Source of the DNA: Ailurus styani | Lineage: Eukaryota; Chordata; Mammalia; Carnivora; Ailuridae | DNA: 64,000 nt | Direction: 5' to 3' | NCBI GenBank assembly: GCA_002007465.1 | Contig: LNAC01000753.1 | Span: 461,214 to 525,213 of the forward strand | Part shown: positions 54,423-64,000 of the stretch, in pieces | Position numbering within the stretch: the first letter of the stretch is position 1 | How the letters are laid out: each line of letters begins with the position of its first letter | The notes under the pieces: model-generated | Told to the model about the DNA's origin: nothing | The model's database searches: none | The model's input: the letters and a program-made list of their open reading frames with translations, nothing else | Position numbers and translations under genes: made by a program

Positions 54423-54645
54423 ATATTTTTTAAAGATTTATTTATTTATTTGAGAAAGAGAGGAAGAGAGAGCACATGCATGAGCAGGGGGAGGTGCAGA
54501 GAGATAGAGAGGGAAAGAATCTCAAGCAGACTCCATGCTGAGCACAAAGCCTGACGTGGGGCTCGATGTCCTGACTCTGAGATCATGACCTGAGCCAAAA
54601 CCAAGAATCAGACTTTCAACTGACTGAGCCACCGAGGTGCGCCCC
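54423..54645 (-). repeat. CanSINE (antisense), next to the previous one
   Basis: Full-length, older subfamily ('cagactccatgctgagcaca', 'ctgactgagccaccgaggtg'). It shares the 'aaggtat/agggtat' target word with its neighbour and the L1 beyond. Confidence 0.88.
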
Positions 54646-54655
54646 GCCCAGGGTA

Positions 54656-55811
54656 TTTTTAAAAAAATTATACTAAAGTACACACAACATAAAATTTGCA
54701 ATCATAACTATTTTTGAGTATACAGTTCCGAGACAGTAAGTACATTCTCATCTTTTGGGACCATCACCACCATCCACCCCCAGAACTCTTTCTGTCTTAA
54801 AAAATTGACCCTCTATCCCTATTAAACACTAAATTCCCATCTCCCCACCCTGACCCTGAAACCACCATTCTACTTTCTGTATCTATTACTTTGACTACTC
54901 TAGGGACCTCGTACAAGAGGAATCATACAATATATGTCTTTGTGACTGACTTATTTCCTTCAGCATGCAAGGTTCATCCATGCTGTAGCATATATCAGAA
55001 TTCCCTTCCATTTTAAGGCAGGATAATATTCCATTGTGTGTATAAATACACATATATCTCACATTTACCCACCCATTCATCCCTTGGTGGACACTTGGAT
55101 TGCTTCTCTACCTCTAGGCTATTATAAATAGTGCTGCTATAAACATAGGTGTACAAATACCTCTTAGAATCCCTGCTTTCAGTTTTTTTGGTGGGGGGTG
55201 GTGGAATTCTACCTTTCCATCCAAAGGTGGAATTGCTGGATCATATGGTGATTCGACTTCTAATTTTTGAGGAACTGCCACACTGTTTTCCATAGTGGTT
55301 GTGCCATTTCATGTTCTCATTAGTGGTGCATAAGGACCCTGATTTCTCCACATCAAAACCAACATTTACTTTCTAGTAGTCATCCTAATGGATGTGAAGT
55401 GATATCTTATTGTAGTTTTGATCTGCACTTCCTTAAGGATTATTGATGTTGGGTATCTTTTCATATGCCTTTTGGCCATTTGTGTATCTTCTTTGGAGAA
55501 ATGTCTGTTCAATTCCTTTACCCATTTTAAAAATCAGGTTGTCTTTTCGTTGTTGAGTTGTAGGAATTCTTTATATATTCTGAATATTAACCCCTTATCA
55601 GAGATACGATTTGTAATATTCTGAATATTAATGCCTTATCAGATATGTGATTTGTAAGTATTTTCTCTTATTCTGTAAGTTGCCTTTTCACTCTGTTGAT
55701 TATATCCTTTGATGCACAGAAGTTGTTAATTTTGATGTAGTCCAATTTACTATTTTTACTTTTGTTTCTTATGTTTTTGGTGTCATATCCAAAAAATCAA
55801 TGCCAAATCTC
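54656..55811 (-). mobile_element. L1M 3' end (antisense) inserted in a MIR
   Basis: 'acagttccgagacagtaagt', 'ctactttctgtatctattac', 'gcaggataatattccattgt', 'tgctataaacataggtgtac', 'ggaattgctggatcatatgg' and 'cacactgttttccatagtgg' run in order to 'aaaaaatcaatgccaaatct'. A 43-bp local tandem duplication is at about 55575-55660. The MIR resumes after it. Confidence 0.88.
55575..55660. repeat. Imperfect tandem duplication in the L1
   Basis: 'atattctgaatattaa' plus 'ccttatcaga' and 'gatttgta' occur twice in a row, about 43 bp apart, with a few substitutions. Confidence 0.8.
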
Positions 55812-55900
55812 TCGAGGTATTTTTGAAGATAAAATGAGATATGTGTGAAAGTCCTTGTAACTTATGAAGTAGTATAAAAATATTAAGAGTTATATAAGTA
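55812..55900 (+). repeat. MIR (sense), right part
   Basis: 'gatatgtgtgaaagtccttg' after 'gaagataaaatga' is the MIR continuation of 54160-54300. Confidence 0.55.
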
Positions 55901-56047
55901 CTTGTGTACTCAACATGCAGCAAAGCCCCATAGGGATGCTTCAAAAATTACCAAAAAATTATTAGTCAAGATAGTAGATTGAAAATACACATATTATTTC
56001 TTTCCGTCCTTAAACCTTATTAAAGAGACAATAAAAGGATTTTTTAA

Positions 56048-57070
56048 AAAATACACATGCTTGAGGTATAATTTAAATACAATAAAATTCACCCATTTTA
56101 TGAAGTTTGATGAGCTTTCATAAATTTGTACATTGCTATCACCACCATCACAATCAAAGTATTTGGTATATATTTGTTATAATATTTGGTATAATAAATA
56201 GTTCTATCACCCAGAAAGTTCTCTTCTGCCTCTTAACAGGCAATCCACTGATAACTCTGTTCCCAGGAAACCGTTTACCTGCCTTCTGTCACTATGGGTT
56301 AGTTTGGTCTTTTCGAGAATTTCATATCAAAGGAATCATACAATATGAAGTCTTTTGAGTCTGGCTTTTTCAGCTCAGCATGGTTTTGAGATGCATGTAA
56401 GTTGTAGCATATATCAGCCAAGCCTTCTGTTTTATTACTGAATAGGATATCATGGTGTGGATAAGCTAAATTTGTTCACCTGGTGTTGGATATTTTGGCT
56501 CTTATGAATAAGACATTTATGTCCAAGTTGTGTGAATATACATTCTCATTCTCTTGAGTAAGTTGACATCATAAGGTAAGCTGGGTCATCTGTTAAGTGT
56601 ATGTTTAACTTTTAAAGAAACAGCAAAGTAGTTGTACCAGCACTCTACAGAAATTCTAGTTCTATTTCATCGCTAACACTTGGGGAGGCCCGTCTCTTAA
56701 ATTTCAGCCATTTTCATGTGTGTGTAGTGATAACTCCTTGTGGTTCTAATGATCATTTTCCTAATGATTAATGNTCAGAAATTCTAGTTCTATTTCATCG
56801 CTAACACTTGGGGAGGCCTGTCTCTTAAATTTCAGCCATTTCATGTGTGTGTAGTGATAACTCCTTGTGGTTCTAATGATCATTTTCCTAATGATTAATG
56901 ATTTTCATGTGCTTTGCCACCTCTCTATCTTCTTTTGTGAGATGTCTGTCTGACCTTACCCATTTGCAAAGGGTGTTTTGTCTTCTTGTTGTTCGGTTGT
57001 AAGAAATAATTGCATGTAATTATTTTTCAAATTTGTGCGTTGCAGATATTTTCTCCTAATCTATGACTTT
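56048..57070 (-). mobile_element. L1M 3' end (antisense)
   Basis: 'acaataaaattcacccattt', 'tgtacattgctatcaccacc', 'cattctcattctcttgagta' and 'cttgtggttctaatgatcat'. The N at 56774 and the duplicated flank lie inside it. Confidence 0.82.
56648..56900. other. Direct duplication at an N join (E)
   Basis: 56648-56773 (126 bp) recurs at 56776-56900 with one substitution (cccg/cctg) and one T-run deletion; a single N is at 56774. Confidence 0.88.
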
Positions 57071-57260
57071 TTTTACATCTTTATTGAGGCATAACTGATA
57101 TGCATCAAACTTCACATATTTAAAATTACAACAGATGGATTTTGACATAGATATACACTTACGTAATAATTACTACAATCAAAGAAATGGGTGTATCTAT
57201 CACTTTCCAGTTTTTTTAGATCACTTTTAAATGCATTTCTCCTGCCCTCTTTTGTATTGA
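57071..57260 (-). repeat. L1M 3' UTR piece (antisense)
   Basis: 'atctttattgaggcataact' and 'gatggattttgacatagata' start a second antisense L1 3' end. Confidence 0.7.
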
Positions 57261-58218
57261 TTCAAATTTTAACTTGGCATAGCATTTTTTCCCCTATCGA
57301 ATAATTTCCTTTTACTTTTTTTGTGGTACTGGCCTACTGGCAAAGAATTCTTAAAAATTTTGTTTATCTGAGAAAGTCTTTATTTCACCTGCAATTTTTA
57401 AAGATAGAGATAGAGAAGTCTGGCACTTTGTTTCTCTTTCAGCACTCTACCACATACTATTTCATTTTCTTCTGATTTGTGTAATTTCAAACAAGAAATC
57501 TGCAGTAGTTCTTATCTTTGTTCCTTAATGTGTGAAGTGTCCTTTTTCTCTGAATGCTTTTAATGTTTTCTTTTTATCACTGATTTTCAGCCATTTGATT
57601 TCGATGTGCCTTGGTGCAATTTTCTTTGTGTTTATCTTCCTTGGGTTTCTTGTTCTTCTTGGATTTGTGGGTTTATAATTTTCACTAGATTTGGAAAAAT
57701 CTTGGCATTTTTTTCCCTATCCCTTCCTCCTCTTCTCTGAATGGGACCCCCCAATCATGTGTATGTTATGCTAATTTTTCAACAGGTCACACTATTCATT
57801 GTTTACAGTTTTTTCTCTGCCTGCATTTCATTGGGTCATCTTCTGAAGTTCTGGCTTCAAGTTGACTGATCTTTTTTCTGCCAGGTCTACTCTGCTGTCA
57901 ATTTTTACCAGTGAAATTTCCATTTCAGACCCTCTATTTTTTTAGCTTTAAAATTTCAATCCATTTTTTATGTCTTCAAATTCCTGTGTTTATATTTTTA
58001 AAATCCTGTATTTATTTGTAATATGCAAGTAAGTAATTAAAATCTTTGACACTTCCATCCTCTGTCATGTCTGTTGACCATTTCTATTGACCTGGTTTTT
58101 TTTCTTGGCTTTAGATCATGTATTCCTGCTTCTTCACATGTCCATCCATTTGCTATTGAATGCTTTACTTTGTGAATTTTATGCTTTATACTTAGATCTC
58201 CTCCAAAGACAAGGAACT

Positions 58219-58395
58219 TTTCAAAAATATTTTATTAAAATTTATTTGAGAGAGAGAGAGGGAGAGCAAGTGAGAGCACAAGAGTAGGGGGAGGGAGACA
58301 CTGACTCCCTGCTGAGAAGGGAACCCAGAAGGGGTTGGGATTGTGACCTGAGCAGAAAGCATCTGCTCAACCAACTGAGTCACCTAGGCACCTCA
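58219..58395 (-). repeat. CanSINE (antisense), diverged
   Basis: 'tattaaaatttatttgagag', GA tract, 'actccctgctgagaagggaa', 'caactgagtcacctaggcac'. Flank word 'aggaactt' on both sides. Confidence 0.85.
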
Positions 58396-58642
58396 GGAAC
58401 TTGATTTTTTTTGGATCTGCTTTTTGGCTTTATTTTTTAGTGAATCTAGAGTGTCTTTTTTTCCAGGGCTAGTTTAGTCTCACTTCTCAAAAGCATTTCT
58501 TTTTAAGGCCCATTTATTCTTTTAGTTTTCTCCACTTATGGGGACTCAAAGATTTCCTGCCTATGTGATTCCTGTATGAATTTTGGGAATTGCTCAATGT
58601 ATAGCTTCCCAGAAATTTTTCTTTCCCTAAAAGTTGGTTTTT

Positions 58643-59412
58643 CAAGCTTTTGCACAGCAAAGGAAACAGTCAACAAAACCAAAAGACAACTGACAGAGTG
58701 GGAGAAGATATTTGCAAACGACATATCAGATAAAGGGCTAGTATCCAAAATCTATAAAGAGCTTCTCAAACTCAACACCCATAAAACAAATAACCCAGTC
58801 AAGAAATGGGCAGAAGACATGAACAGACATTTCTCCAAAGAAGACATCCAAATGGCCAACAGACACATGAGAAAGTGCTCAACATCACTCGGCATCAGAG
58901 AAATACAAATCAAAACCACAGCGAGATACCACCTTACACCAGTCAGAATGGCTAAAATCAACAAGTCAGGAAATGACAGATGTTGGCGAGGTTGCGGAGA
59001 AAGGGGAACCCTCCTACACTGTTGGTGGGAATGCAAACTGGTGCAGCCACTCTGGAAAACAGTATGGAGATTCCTCAAAAAGTTGAAAATGGAGCTACCC
59101 TACGACCCAGCAATCGCACTACTGGGTATTTATCCTAAAGACACAAAGGTAGTGTTCCTCAGGGGCACGTGCACCCGAATGTTTATAGCAGCAATGTCCA
59201 CAATAGCCAAATTATGGAAAAAACCTAGATGTCCATCAACAGATGAATGGATAAAGAAGATGTGGTATATATATACAATGGAATACTATGCAGCTATCAA
59301 AAGAAACGAAATCTTGCCATTTGCAACGACATGGATGGAACTGGAGGGTATTATGCTGAGCGAAATAAGTCAATCAGAGAAAGACAATTATCATATGATC
59401 TCTCTGATATGA
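58643..59412 (+). pseudogene. L1 ORF2p C-terminal fragment, open but truncated
   Basis: About 256 codons remain open to the natural stop at 59410-59412. Motifs seen: '[20 protein letters not shown]', the cysteine-rich C-x3-C-x7-H-x4-C spacing (codons at 58981-59034), and '[20 protein letters not shown]'. The endonuclease and reverse-transcriptase domains are absent, so it cannot mobilise. An in-frame ATG at 58576 lies in host flank and gives a 278-codon chance frame, not a gene start. Confidence 0.9.
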
Positions 59413-59538
59413 GGAACTTGAGGGGCAGGGTGGGGGGTCGTGGGGGGTAGGGAGGGAAAAATAATGAAACAAGATGGGATGGGGAAGGAGACAAACCATA
59501 AGAGACTCCTAATCTCACAAAACAAACTGAGGGTTACT

Positions 59539-59566
59539 GGGGGGTGGGAGGGTAGGGATAGGGTGG
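59539..59566 (+). other. G-quadruplex-type tract in the L1 3' UTR
   Basis: Five G-runs of three or more in 28 bases with 1-3-base loops. A second G-rich run is at 59424-59452. G-rich 3' UTR tracts are a known feature of mammalian L1. Confidence 0.75.
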
Positions 59567-60112
59567 ATGGGTTATGGACATTGGGGAGGGTTTGTGCTTT
59601 GATGAATGCTGTGAAAGATGTAAGCCTGATGATTCACAGACCTGTACCCCTTGGGCAAAGAATAAAAATAAAATTTAAAAAAAAGTTGGTTTTTGATAGC
59701 CTAATGGAGTTTAACCTTATTTGTGTGCAGACTGGTATTCTTCCACTTCAGAAAGATCCCTGTGCAGATTCCTAGACTTTCTCCATACAGCTTCTGGCCT
59801 TTCCAGTACTCTGTCTGCAGATTCTTGACTGCTTGTTCTCTTTAAGCACTGATTTCTGACTCTTCAACTTTGTGACACTACTGGGATCTGTTGGATTTCC
59901 CTCTGTGCCCTGTAGGTTGCAAATGGTCTCCAGGCAGAAAGCTAGAACAATCACAGGTCTCACTTTGTGTACCAGGTCTTAGGGATCACAGTCCTGCACT
60001 ACTATTTCCAACATTTAAAAACAGTAGTTTCATTTATTTTGTCCAGTTTTCTTTCTTTTTTTTTTTTTATGGATGTAAGGTAACACAAATGGAGTTCATT
60101 TTTCATGGTTTA

Positions 60113-60600
60113 TGTGGTAGTGTCCTATTGCTGTAACAAGTCACCGTGAATATAGTGGCTTAAACACACAACATAAATGTACTATCTTAACAGTTCTGTG
60201 GGTTAGAAGTCCAAGCGGGTCTCATTGGGCTAAAATCAAGGTGTTGGATGGCCTTACGACATCTTGGAAGCTCTGAAAACAATCTATTTTCTAGCCTTTT
60301 CTAGTTTCTAGAGGTTCCGTGCATTCCTTATGGGCTCCCTTTTCCATCCTCAAAGCCAGAGATGGTAGATCAAGTCCTTCTCATGTTTCATCACTCTGAC
60401 CTCGTCTTCCACTTTTTAGGACCCTTGCTGATTACACAGGACCTACCTGGATAATCTAGGATACTCTCTCTATTTCAAGGTCACCTGATTAGCAAACTTA
60501 ATTCTACCTGGAACTGTAATTCCTCTTTGCCATTTAAACTACATATTCCCAGGCTCTGGGGATTAGAATGTGGACATTTGGGGGGGAAGGGCAATTAATT
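60113..60600 (-). mobile_element. MaLR (MLT1-like) LTR (antisense)
   Basis: 'gtcctattgctgtaacaagt', 'tagtggcttaaacacacaac', 'ctcattgggctaaaatcaag', 'ctacctggataatctaggat', 'aaggtcacctgattagcaaa' and 'ggggattagaatgtggacat' are the reverse complement of a MaLR LTR in unbroken order. Confidence 0.88.
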
Positions 60601-60613
60601 AATTAATTAATTT
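60593..60613. repeat. (AATT)n microsatellite
   Basis: Five AATT units at the edge of the LTR. Confidence 0.93.
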
Positions 60614-60639
60614 ATAACTACAGTTGGAAAGCAGAGTCA

Positions 60640-61790
60640 AATTATAACAGGCATAATTCCCCAGGAGAGGAAGAACTGTAGAGAAGGCAATGTCAACAAA
60701 ACTTTGGAAGTGGGGAGGAATAAAAGATTTAAAGGTCTAGGAAAGGATAATTTTTAAACCAACAACAAAGCTGCAAAAGCTGCAGAGCTGGACAAGTAAC
60801 TGGTTTAGACTGCACAATCCTCAAAACGTGCAGGAATTAGAGTACCAGGTACACCTGGCAGTACTGGCTGACACAGAACGCTAAAATAAGATATAATAAT
60901 GGAGTGCCTATTCAAGAAGCAGTTAGAGTCCTAAATACCCTTTCCAACTCTGGTTCAGTCCATTCAGATAAGTGTCCTCTTCAATGCTAGCACAAAGCAT
61001 TGGGATTTTATTCCCTAACAAGGTACCTTTCTTATTGAAATGATTCAGCCAGAGAATAAGCCCACCATAGACAAGCCCACCCACATGCTCAGAGCTGCCA
61101 ACCAGATTTATAGTCCTTGCTTTTAAATGCTAGCAAGCAGCCAAGGAGTACCAGACATCAGGAAACTTACATCACAAAAGACAAATAAGCATGCAAACAA
61201 GCAAATAAATACAGCACAGCTTGAAGGATGTGAGTTTTAAGAAAAGGAAATATTCAAAAAATTCTCTTTAATACTGTCAGAGATATTGGAGAAGATACTG
61301 AAACTGTGAAATAGAAACAAGGTGTTCCCTGCCCCCCCTATGGAAAAAAATCAGGAAATAAAAATTTAAAACAAACAAAAACAAATGGTAGCAGAAAATT
61401 AAAACTCAATAGAAAAGTTTCAGGATAGACTTACAGAACTGTCACAGAAGGTTGAGAAAAAGAGAGAAGTGGAAAACACGAATTCTGGATCAAAAGGACC
61501 CCTCTGGTACTCCTCACAATGAATGAAAATAAACACTCATCCCAGTGTATTAGTGAGAAATTTCAGAAGTGGGGACAAATAGAAGATTCTACACACTTCC
61601 AGGTAGGGTGGGAAGAACCTGGGCACATTCAAAAGACGGGCATCGAAATGACTCAGCCCTCTCAACAGCCATGCCAGAAGCTACAAGAAACTAAAGCAAT
61701 GCTTTCAAAATTTGGAGGAAATAATTTTACCCTAAAATTCCGTATTAGCAAACCATCAACCTAGCTTGAAGATTTAAAGCCATGTATTAT
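60640..61790 (+). repeat. HAL1/L1M ORF1-type LINE fragment (sense)
   Basis: The clearest part is 61380-61770: 'gaaatttcagaagtggggac', 'agaagattctacacacttcc', 'aactaaagcaatgctttcaa' and 'gaggaaataattttacccta', matching the half-L1/L1M ORF1 region. An 81-codon frame at 61519-61764 is its remnant. The segment 60640-61380 is assigned by continuity only. Confidence 0.6.
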
Positions 61791-62239
61791 ATTTTATATA
61801 TTATATAAAAAGAATAAGACAACTACGGGTTAGAGAGTCCTAACATTGCTCTTTAGCAGTTCTCTCGGAGATGACCAACATTTTTATTGGCTTGAGCTTC
61901 TAATTCTGCAGACTCTATTCCTGATGCTTGCTCAGGGGGAATTACTATTCCAGCCGAGTTCTCTCTGTCGTGACCAGAGAAATGAGCAAATCAGCAGGAA
62001 ATCTGTTGCCATGTGGCGGTCCAGAGGTGAGATGCTTTGGATTTTGTGGCCTCCTCAAATCACAGCACAGAGCTGTCCCCTTGGTCTAGGGCAGGCCCCC
62101 AAGTCTGCATGACTCCAGGCATGGAGCTAGAGGGGTTAGGTTGACTACTTGTCGACCACCATGATTGCTTCCCAAACGAAACTTCTCCTAACCCATTCAC
62201 ACTTGTCACTCTGGAGACACGGTTGCTCAGCTCTCCTCT
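61791..62239. other. Unique stretch
   Basis: No gene or repeat recognised; an 88-codon frame (61846-62112) has no known motif. Confidence 0.45.
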
Positions 62240-62450
62240 CTCAAAACCCCTACTGTCTTAAGATACTAGTCTGTGCCATAATGATTTGTTTACCTGTGTG
62301 TCTCCGTGCTTACTACCTACCGCTGGCACAGAAGGTGGCATTCTTGAGGGTAAGGACCACATCTTGCTTTTCTCTGAATCCCTAGCCCCAAGAAAAGACC
62401 TGGGTAGTTGGGGCTAGCTATGAATGGGCCTTCAACTGAAAAAACCCACC
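62240..62450 (+). repeat. L2 3' end-like (sense)
   Basis: 'ttgagggtaaggaccacatc' and 'tttctctgaatccctagccc' match L2 terminal text. Confidence 0.5.
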
Positions 62451-62464
62451 CATTATTTGTCCCT

Positions 62465-62610
62465 TCTTTCGACCCTGGCACACACTGTTCTGGGATAACA
62501 GTAGACAAATGAGACAACGTTCTTGGACTTACATTCTAGGGAAGGAGAGAAATAATCTAACATAACTAGCACAAGCATGTGAGCAAATGTCCACATAGTC
62601 CTGGGATAGT
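62465..62610 (-). repeat. L2 3' end (antisense)
   Basis: 'ctggcacacactgttctggg', 'agtagacaaatgagacaacg' and 'cttggacttacattctaggg' are reverse L2 words. Confidence 0.6.
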
Positions 62611-62721
62611 CTGCCTTTGTGGTGGAACAGAGTTCTGTGTTCTTGTGGTATGTCCTGGAAAGTTCTGCCATAAGCAGGGGTTCTCACTGTCATCTATCAC
62701 TCGGTTTAGAATCTTCCAGTA

Positions 62722-62750
62722 GCCCCTTTGGGGCTGCATGAAAAAAAAAA
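62722..62750 (+). mobile_element. 29-bp micro-retroposon with perfect TSD
   Basis: A 19-nt sequence ending 'ctgcatg' followed by ten A, between exact 14-bp repeats 'agaatcttccagta' (62708-62721 and 62751-62764). It has every sign of L1-driven retroposition except length. Source RNA unknown. Confidence 0.85.
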
Positions 62751-62784
62751 AGAATCTTCCAGTAAGGAACCTGCATAGCTGTCT

Positions 62785-62920
62785 TTTAGCCCAACTAATA
62801 TTTATTAGTACCCATGAGCAAACTATTGAATATGCAAGGAGGAGTATGATTTATCCCTTAAGGGACTTGTTCGCTAAGAAAGAGACACAAAATAAAACAT
62901 TTTAATAAAATGTAGAAAGT
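62785..62920 (-). repeat. L2/MIR 3' end-like (antisense)
   Basis: 'ccaactaatatttattagta' and 'ttatcccttaagggacttgt' resemble the antisense L2 terminus. Confidence 0.45.
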
Positions 62921-63384
62921 GCTGTCTGTGCTGGAAACCAAGCTGCTGAGTGCTGTAGAGGACACGGAGAGAGGACTTCCTCTGTCTGCCCTCATCAGGA
63001 TACCGTTAGCTCTCCCCTCGCAGAGAGGAAGACCAGCCCTGAGTGCCCAGGGCTCCGCAGACGGAGCTGATAGAGACTGGGAAGCTGTTGGGCAAATCTC
63101 GGGGCTCCTGGCTTCAGGGTTCTCTGCAGTTCCGTCAACACTGACAGGTCTGGCACTGAGGAACACTGCCCCCTCACCTCAGCACCCTGCTCTTTTATGC
63201 CCACTTGCTCCCCCCGCCCCACCTCATCCCTCTGAAGGCTACTGGTCTCCCCACATCCTGGCTCATACCTCCCTGTTCTCCCTCCTCCAAATGACACGTG
63301 CACGTATCTTTAGGAAGCTGTACGCGGCAAGTCTTGTTTGTGTAACTAGGATGTTGGACAAGCAGGACCTGTGGGATACGGTCC
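62921..63384. other. Unique stretch
   Basis: No gene or repeat recognised. A 179-codon frame (62919-63458) ends inside the CanSINE and is not supported as a gene. Confidence 0.45.
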
Positions 63385-63401
63385 AAGCATGTTCATTTTT
63401 A

Positions 63402-63595
63402 TTTATTTGTTTGTTTGTTTATTTATTTATTTATTTGACAGAGAGAGATCACAAGTAGGCAGAGAGGCAGGCAGAGAGAGAGGAGGGAGCTCCCTGCTGA
63501 GCAGTGAGCCTGATGTGGGACTGGATCCCAGGACCCTGAGATCATGACCTGAGCCGAAGGCAGAGGCTTTAACCCACTGAGCCACCCAGGCATCT
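63402..63595 (-). repeat. CanSINE (antisense), perfect 17-bp TSD
   Basis: Young type with internal deletion before 'ctccctgctgagcagtgagc'. Exact repeats 'aagcatgttcattttta' lie at 63385-63401 and 63596-63612. Confidence 0.97.
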
Positions 63596-63612
63596 AAGCA
63601 TGTTCATTTTTA

Positions 63613-64000
63613 ATCCTCCGCTGTCCCTTTAAAATGCACGCAGTGGAGGAATTTTGTCCCCTCTTAACACACAGAGACTCCCGCGGCCCGTGACTGGGCT
63701 TGGCTCATGTAGAAACAGGAAGTCTTAGTCACTTCACATGGCAAAACTCAGCGTCTGATAAAAAATTGGAATATCCTGTTTAATACATTATTAATTCAAA
63801 GTGCAGATTTCTCCTGATTCTCCCCCAGCTCGTATCCTTCTCGGGTGGGAGACAGGAAGGCAAGGAGGGGTGGAGGAAGTTCTTCCTTGGCTGGTGCTCG
63901 TGGCTACCGTTCACTCGTTCTGGTGAGTGTTTAAAGCAGCCTCTTGCTCTCCGGACCGTCCCCGTGGGTTCCCGGGAGGCCTCCCTGTTCACTCCCGTGC
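63613..64000. other. Unique stretch to the window end
   Basis: No gene or repeat recognised. Confidence 0.45.

Larger units (their letters stand above)
58643..59680 (+). mobile_element. Young 5'-truncated L1 with perfect TSD
   Basis: A 1.04-kb insertion flanked by exact 14-bp repeats 'aaaagttggttttt' (58629-58642 and 59681-59694). It contains the intact C-terminal end of ORF2, a G-rich 3' UTR and an A-rich tail with AATAAAAATAAA. It interrupts the older antisense L1. The low divergence suggests recent carnivore L1 activity. Confidence 0.96.
57261..60110 (-). mobile_element. L1M interior (antisense), interrupted
   Basis: 'ggcaaagaattcttaaaaat', 'gaaagtctttatttcacctg', 'caagaaatctgcagtagttc', 'gatgtgccttggtgcaattt', 'tcttggatttgtgggtttat' and, after the young L1, 'agggatcacagtcctgcact' and 'tttattttgtccagttttct'. 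Hosts a CanSINE (58219) and the young L1 (58643). Confidence 0.78.

Noticed and set aside
58576..59412. 278-codon frame as a gene
   Set aside because: All but about the first 22 codons are the L1 ORF2p C-terminus; the start lies in host flank and the enzyme domains are missing.
62919..63458. 179-codon plus-strand frame
   Set aside because: It ends by reading into a CanSINE tail, and its start lies in an L2-like scrap; no recognised domain.

Overview
This window looks like intergenic or intronic DNA from a caniform carnivore, most likely a mustelid. The main evidence is about 25 copies or fragments of the tRNA-Lys-derived carnivore SINE (CanSINE). Many have a 3' section with a pyrimidine-rich tract, the words 'gcctacttgt' and 'aatctctctct', a (AAATA)n tail and AAAATCTT, a form I associate with ferret/mink/marten-type genomes. 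The background is older mammalian repeats: L1M, L2, MIR, MaLR LTRs and hAT-Charlie elements. I found no protein-coding exon, rRNA, tRNA gene, CRISPR or viral ORF that I can defend. The longer open frames are mobile-element remnants or chance frames in GC-rich or low-complexity DNA.

Layout. 0-5.4 kb: old L1 pieces, three MIRs, CanSINEs, then a 1.6-kb sense L1 3' half. 5.4-7.1 kb: unique sequence with a YY1-like/CRE pair and an AT-rich, homeodomain-site-like stretch. 7.1-17 kb: two copies of one ERV1-like LTR family in opposite orientation (7.1-7.9 and 14.8-15.2 kb), an L2 at 11.1 kb, a MaLR LTR split by an unclassified repeat whose second, inverted copy lies at 16.1-16.4 kb. 17-29.9 kb: MER5-like element, MaLR LTRs (20.7, 25.3, 28.7 kb), an (AC)n microsatellite, L2s, a 149-bp assembly gap (26157-26305) and two CpG-dense blocks (about 20.9-21.2 and 26.5-27.1 kb); the second holds a perfect splice-donor word. 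30-41 kb: MIRs, L1 3' ends, a 90-bp L1 3' end carrying telomere-type TTAGGG units, a hAT-Charlie element, L2 pieces and CanSINEs. 41.7-49.5 kb: a long antisense L1M head-to-head with a sense L1M, both riddled with CanSINEs. 50.4-51.5 kb: a good L2. 51.5-54.1 kb: unique. 54.2-62 kb: stacked insertions in a MIR, more antisense L1M, a young 5'-truncated L1 (58.6-59.7 kb) with perfect target-site duplications, a MaLR LTR and a HAL1/L1 ORF1-like fragment. 62-64 kb: L2 scraps, a 29-bp micro-retroposon and a CanSINE.

Two things stand out. First, single N characters at 42141, 42682, 43171, 43505 and 56774 each sit at the junction of near-identical direct duplications. This pattern fits unmerged alternative haplotypes, and one of those haplotypes appears to carry a CanSINE that the other lacks. 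Second, retrotransposition has left unusual traces: three tiny poly-A insertions with target-site duplications, a 101-bp segment copied 1.8 kb away into an L1, a site hit repeatedly by retroposons, and an L1 tail with telomeric repeats. Repeat family names below come from recognised consensus features, not from a database search; family-level labels (L1, L2, MIR, CanSINE, MaLR) are more secure than subfamily names.
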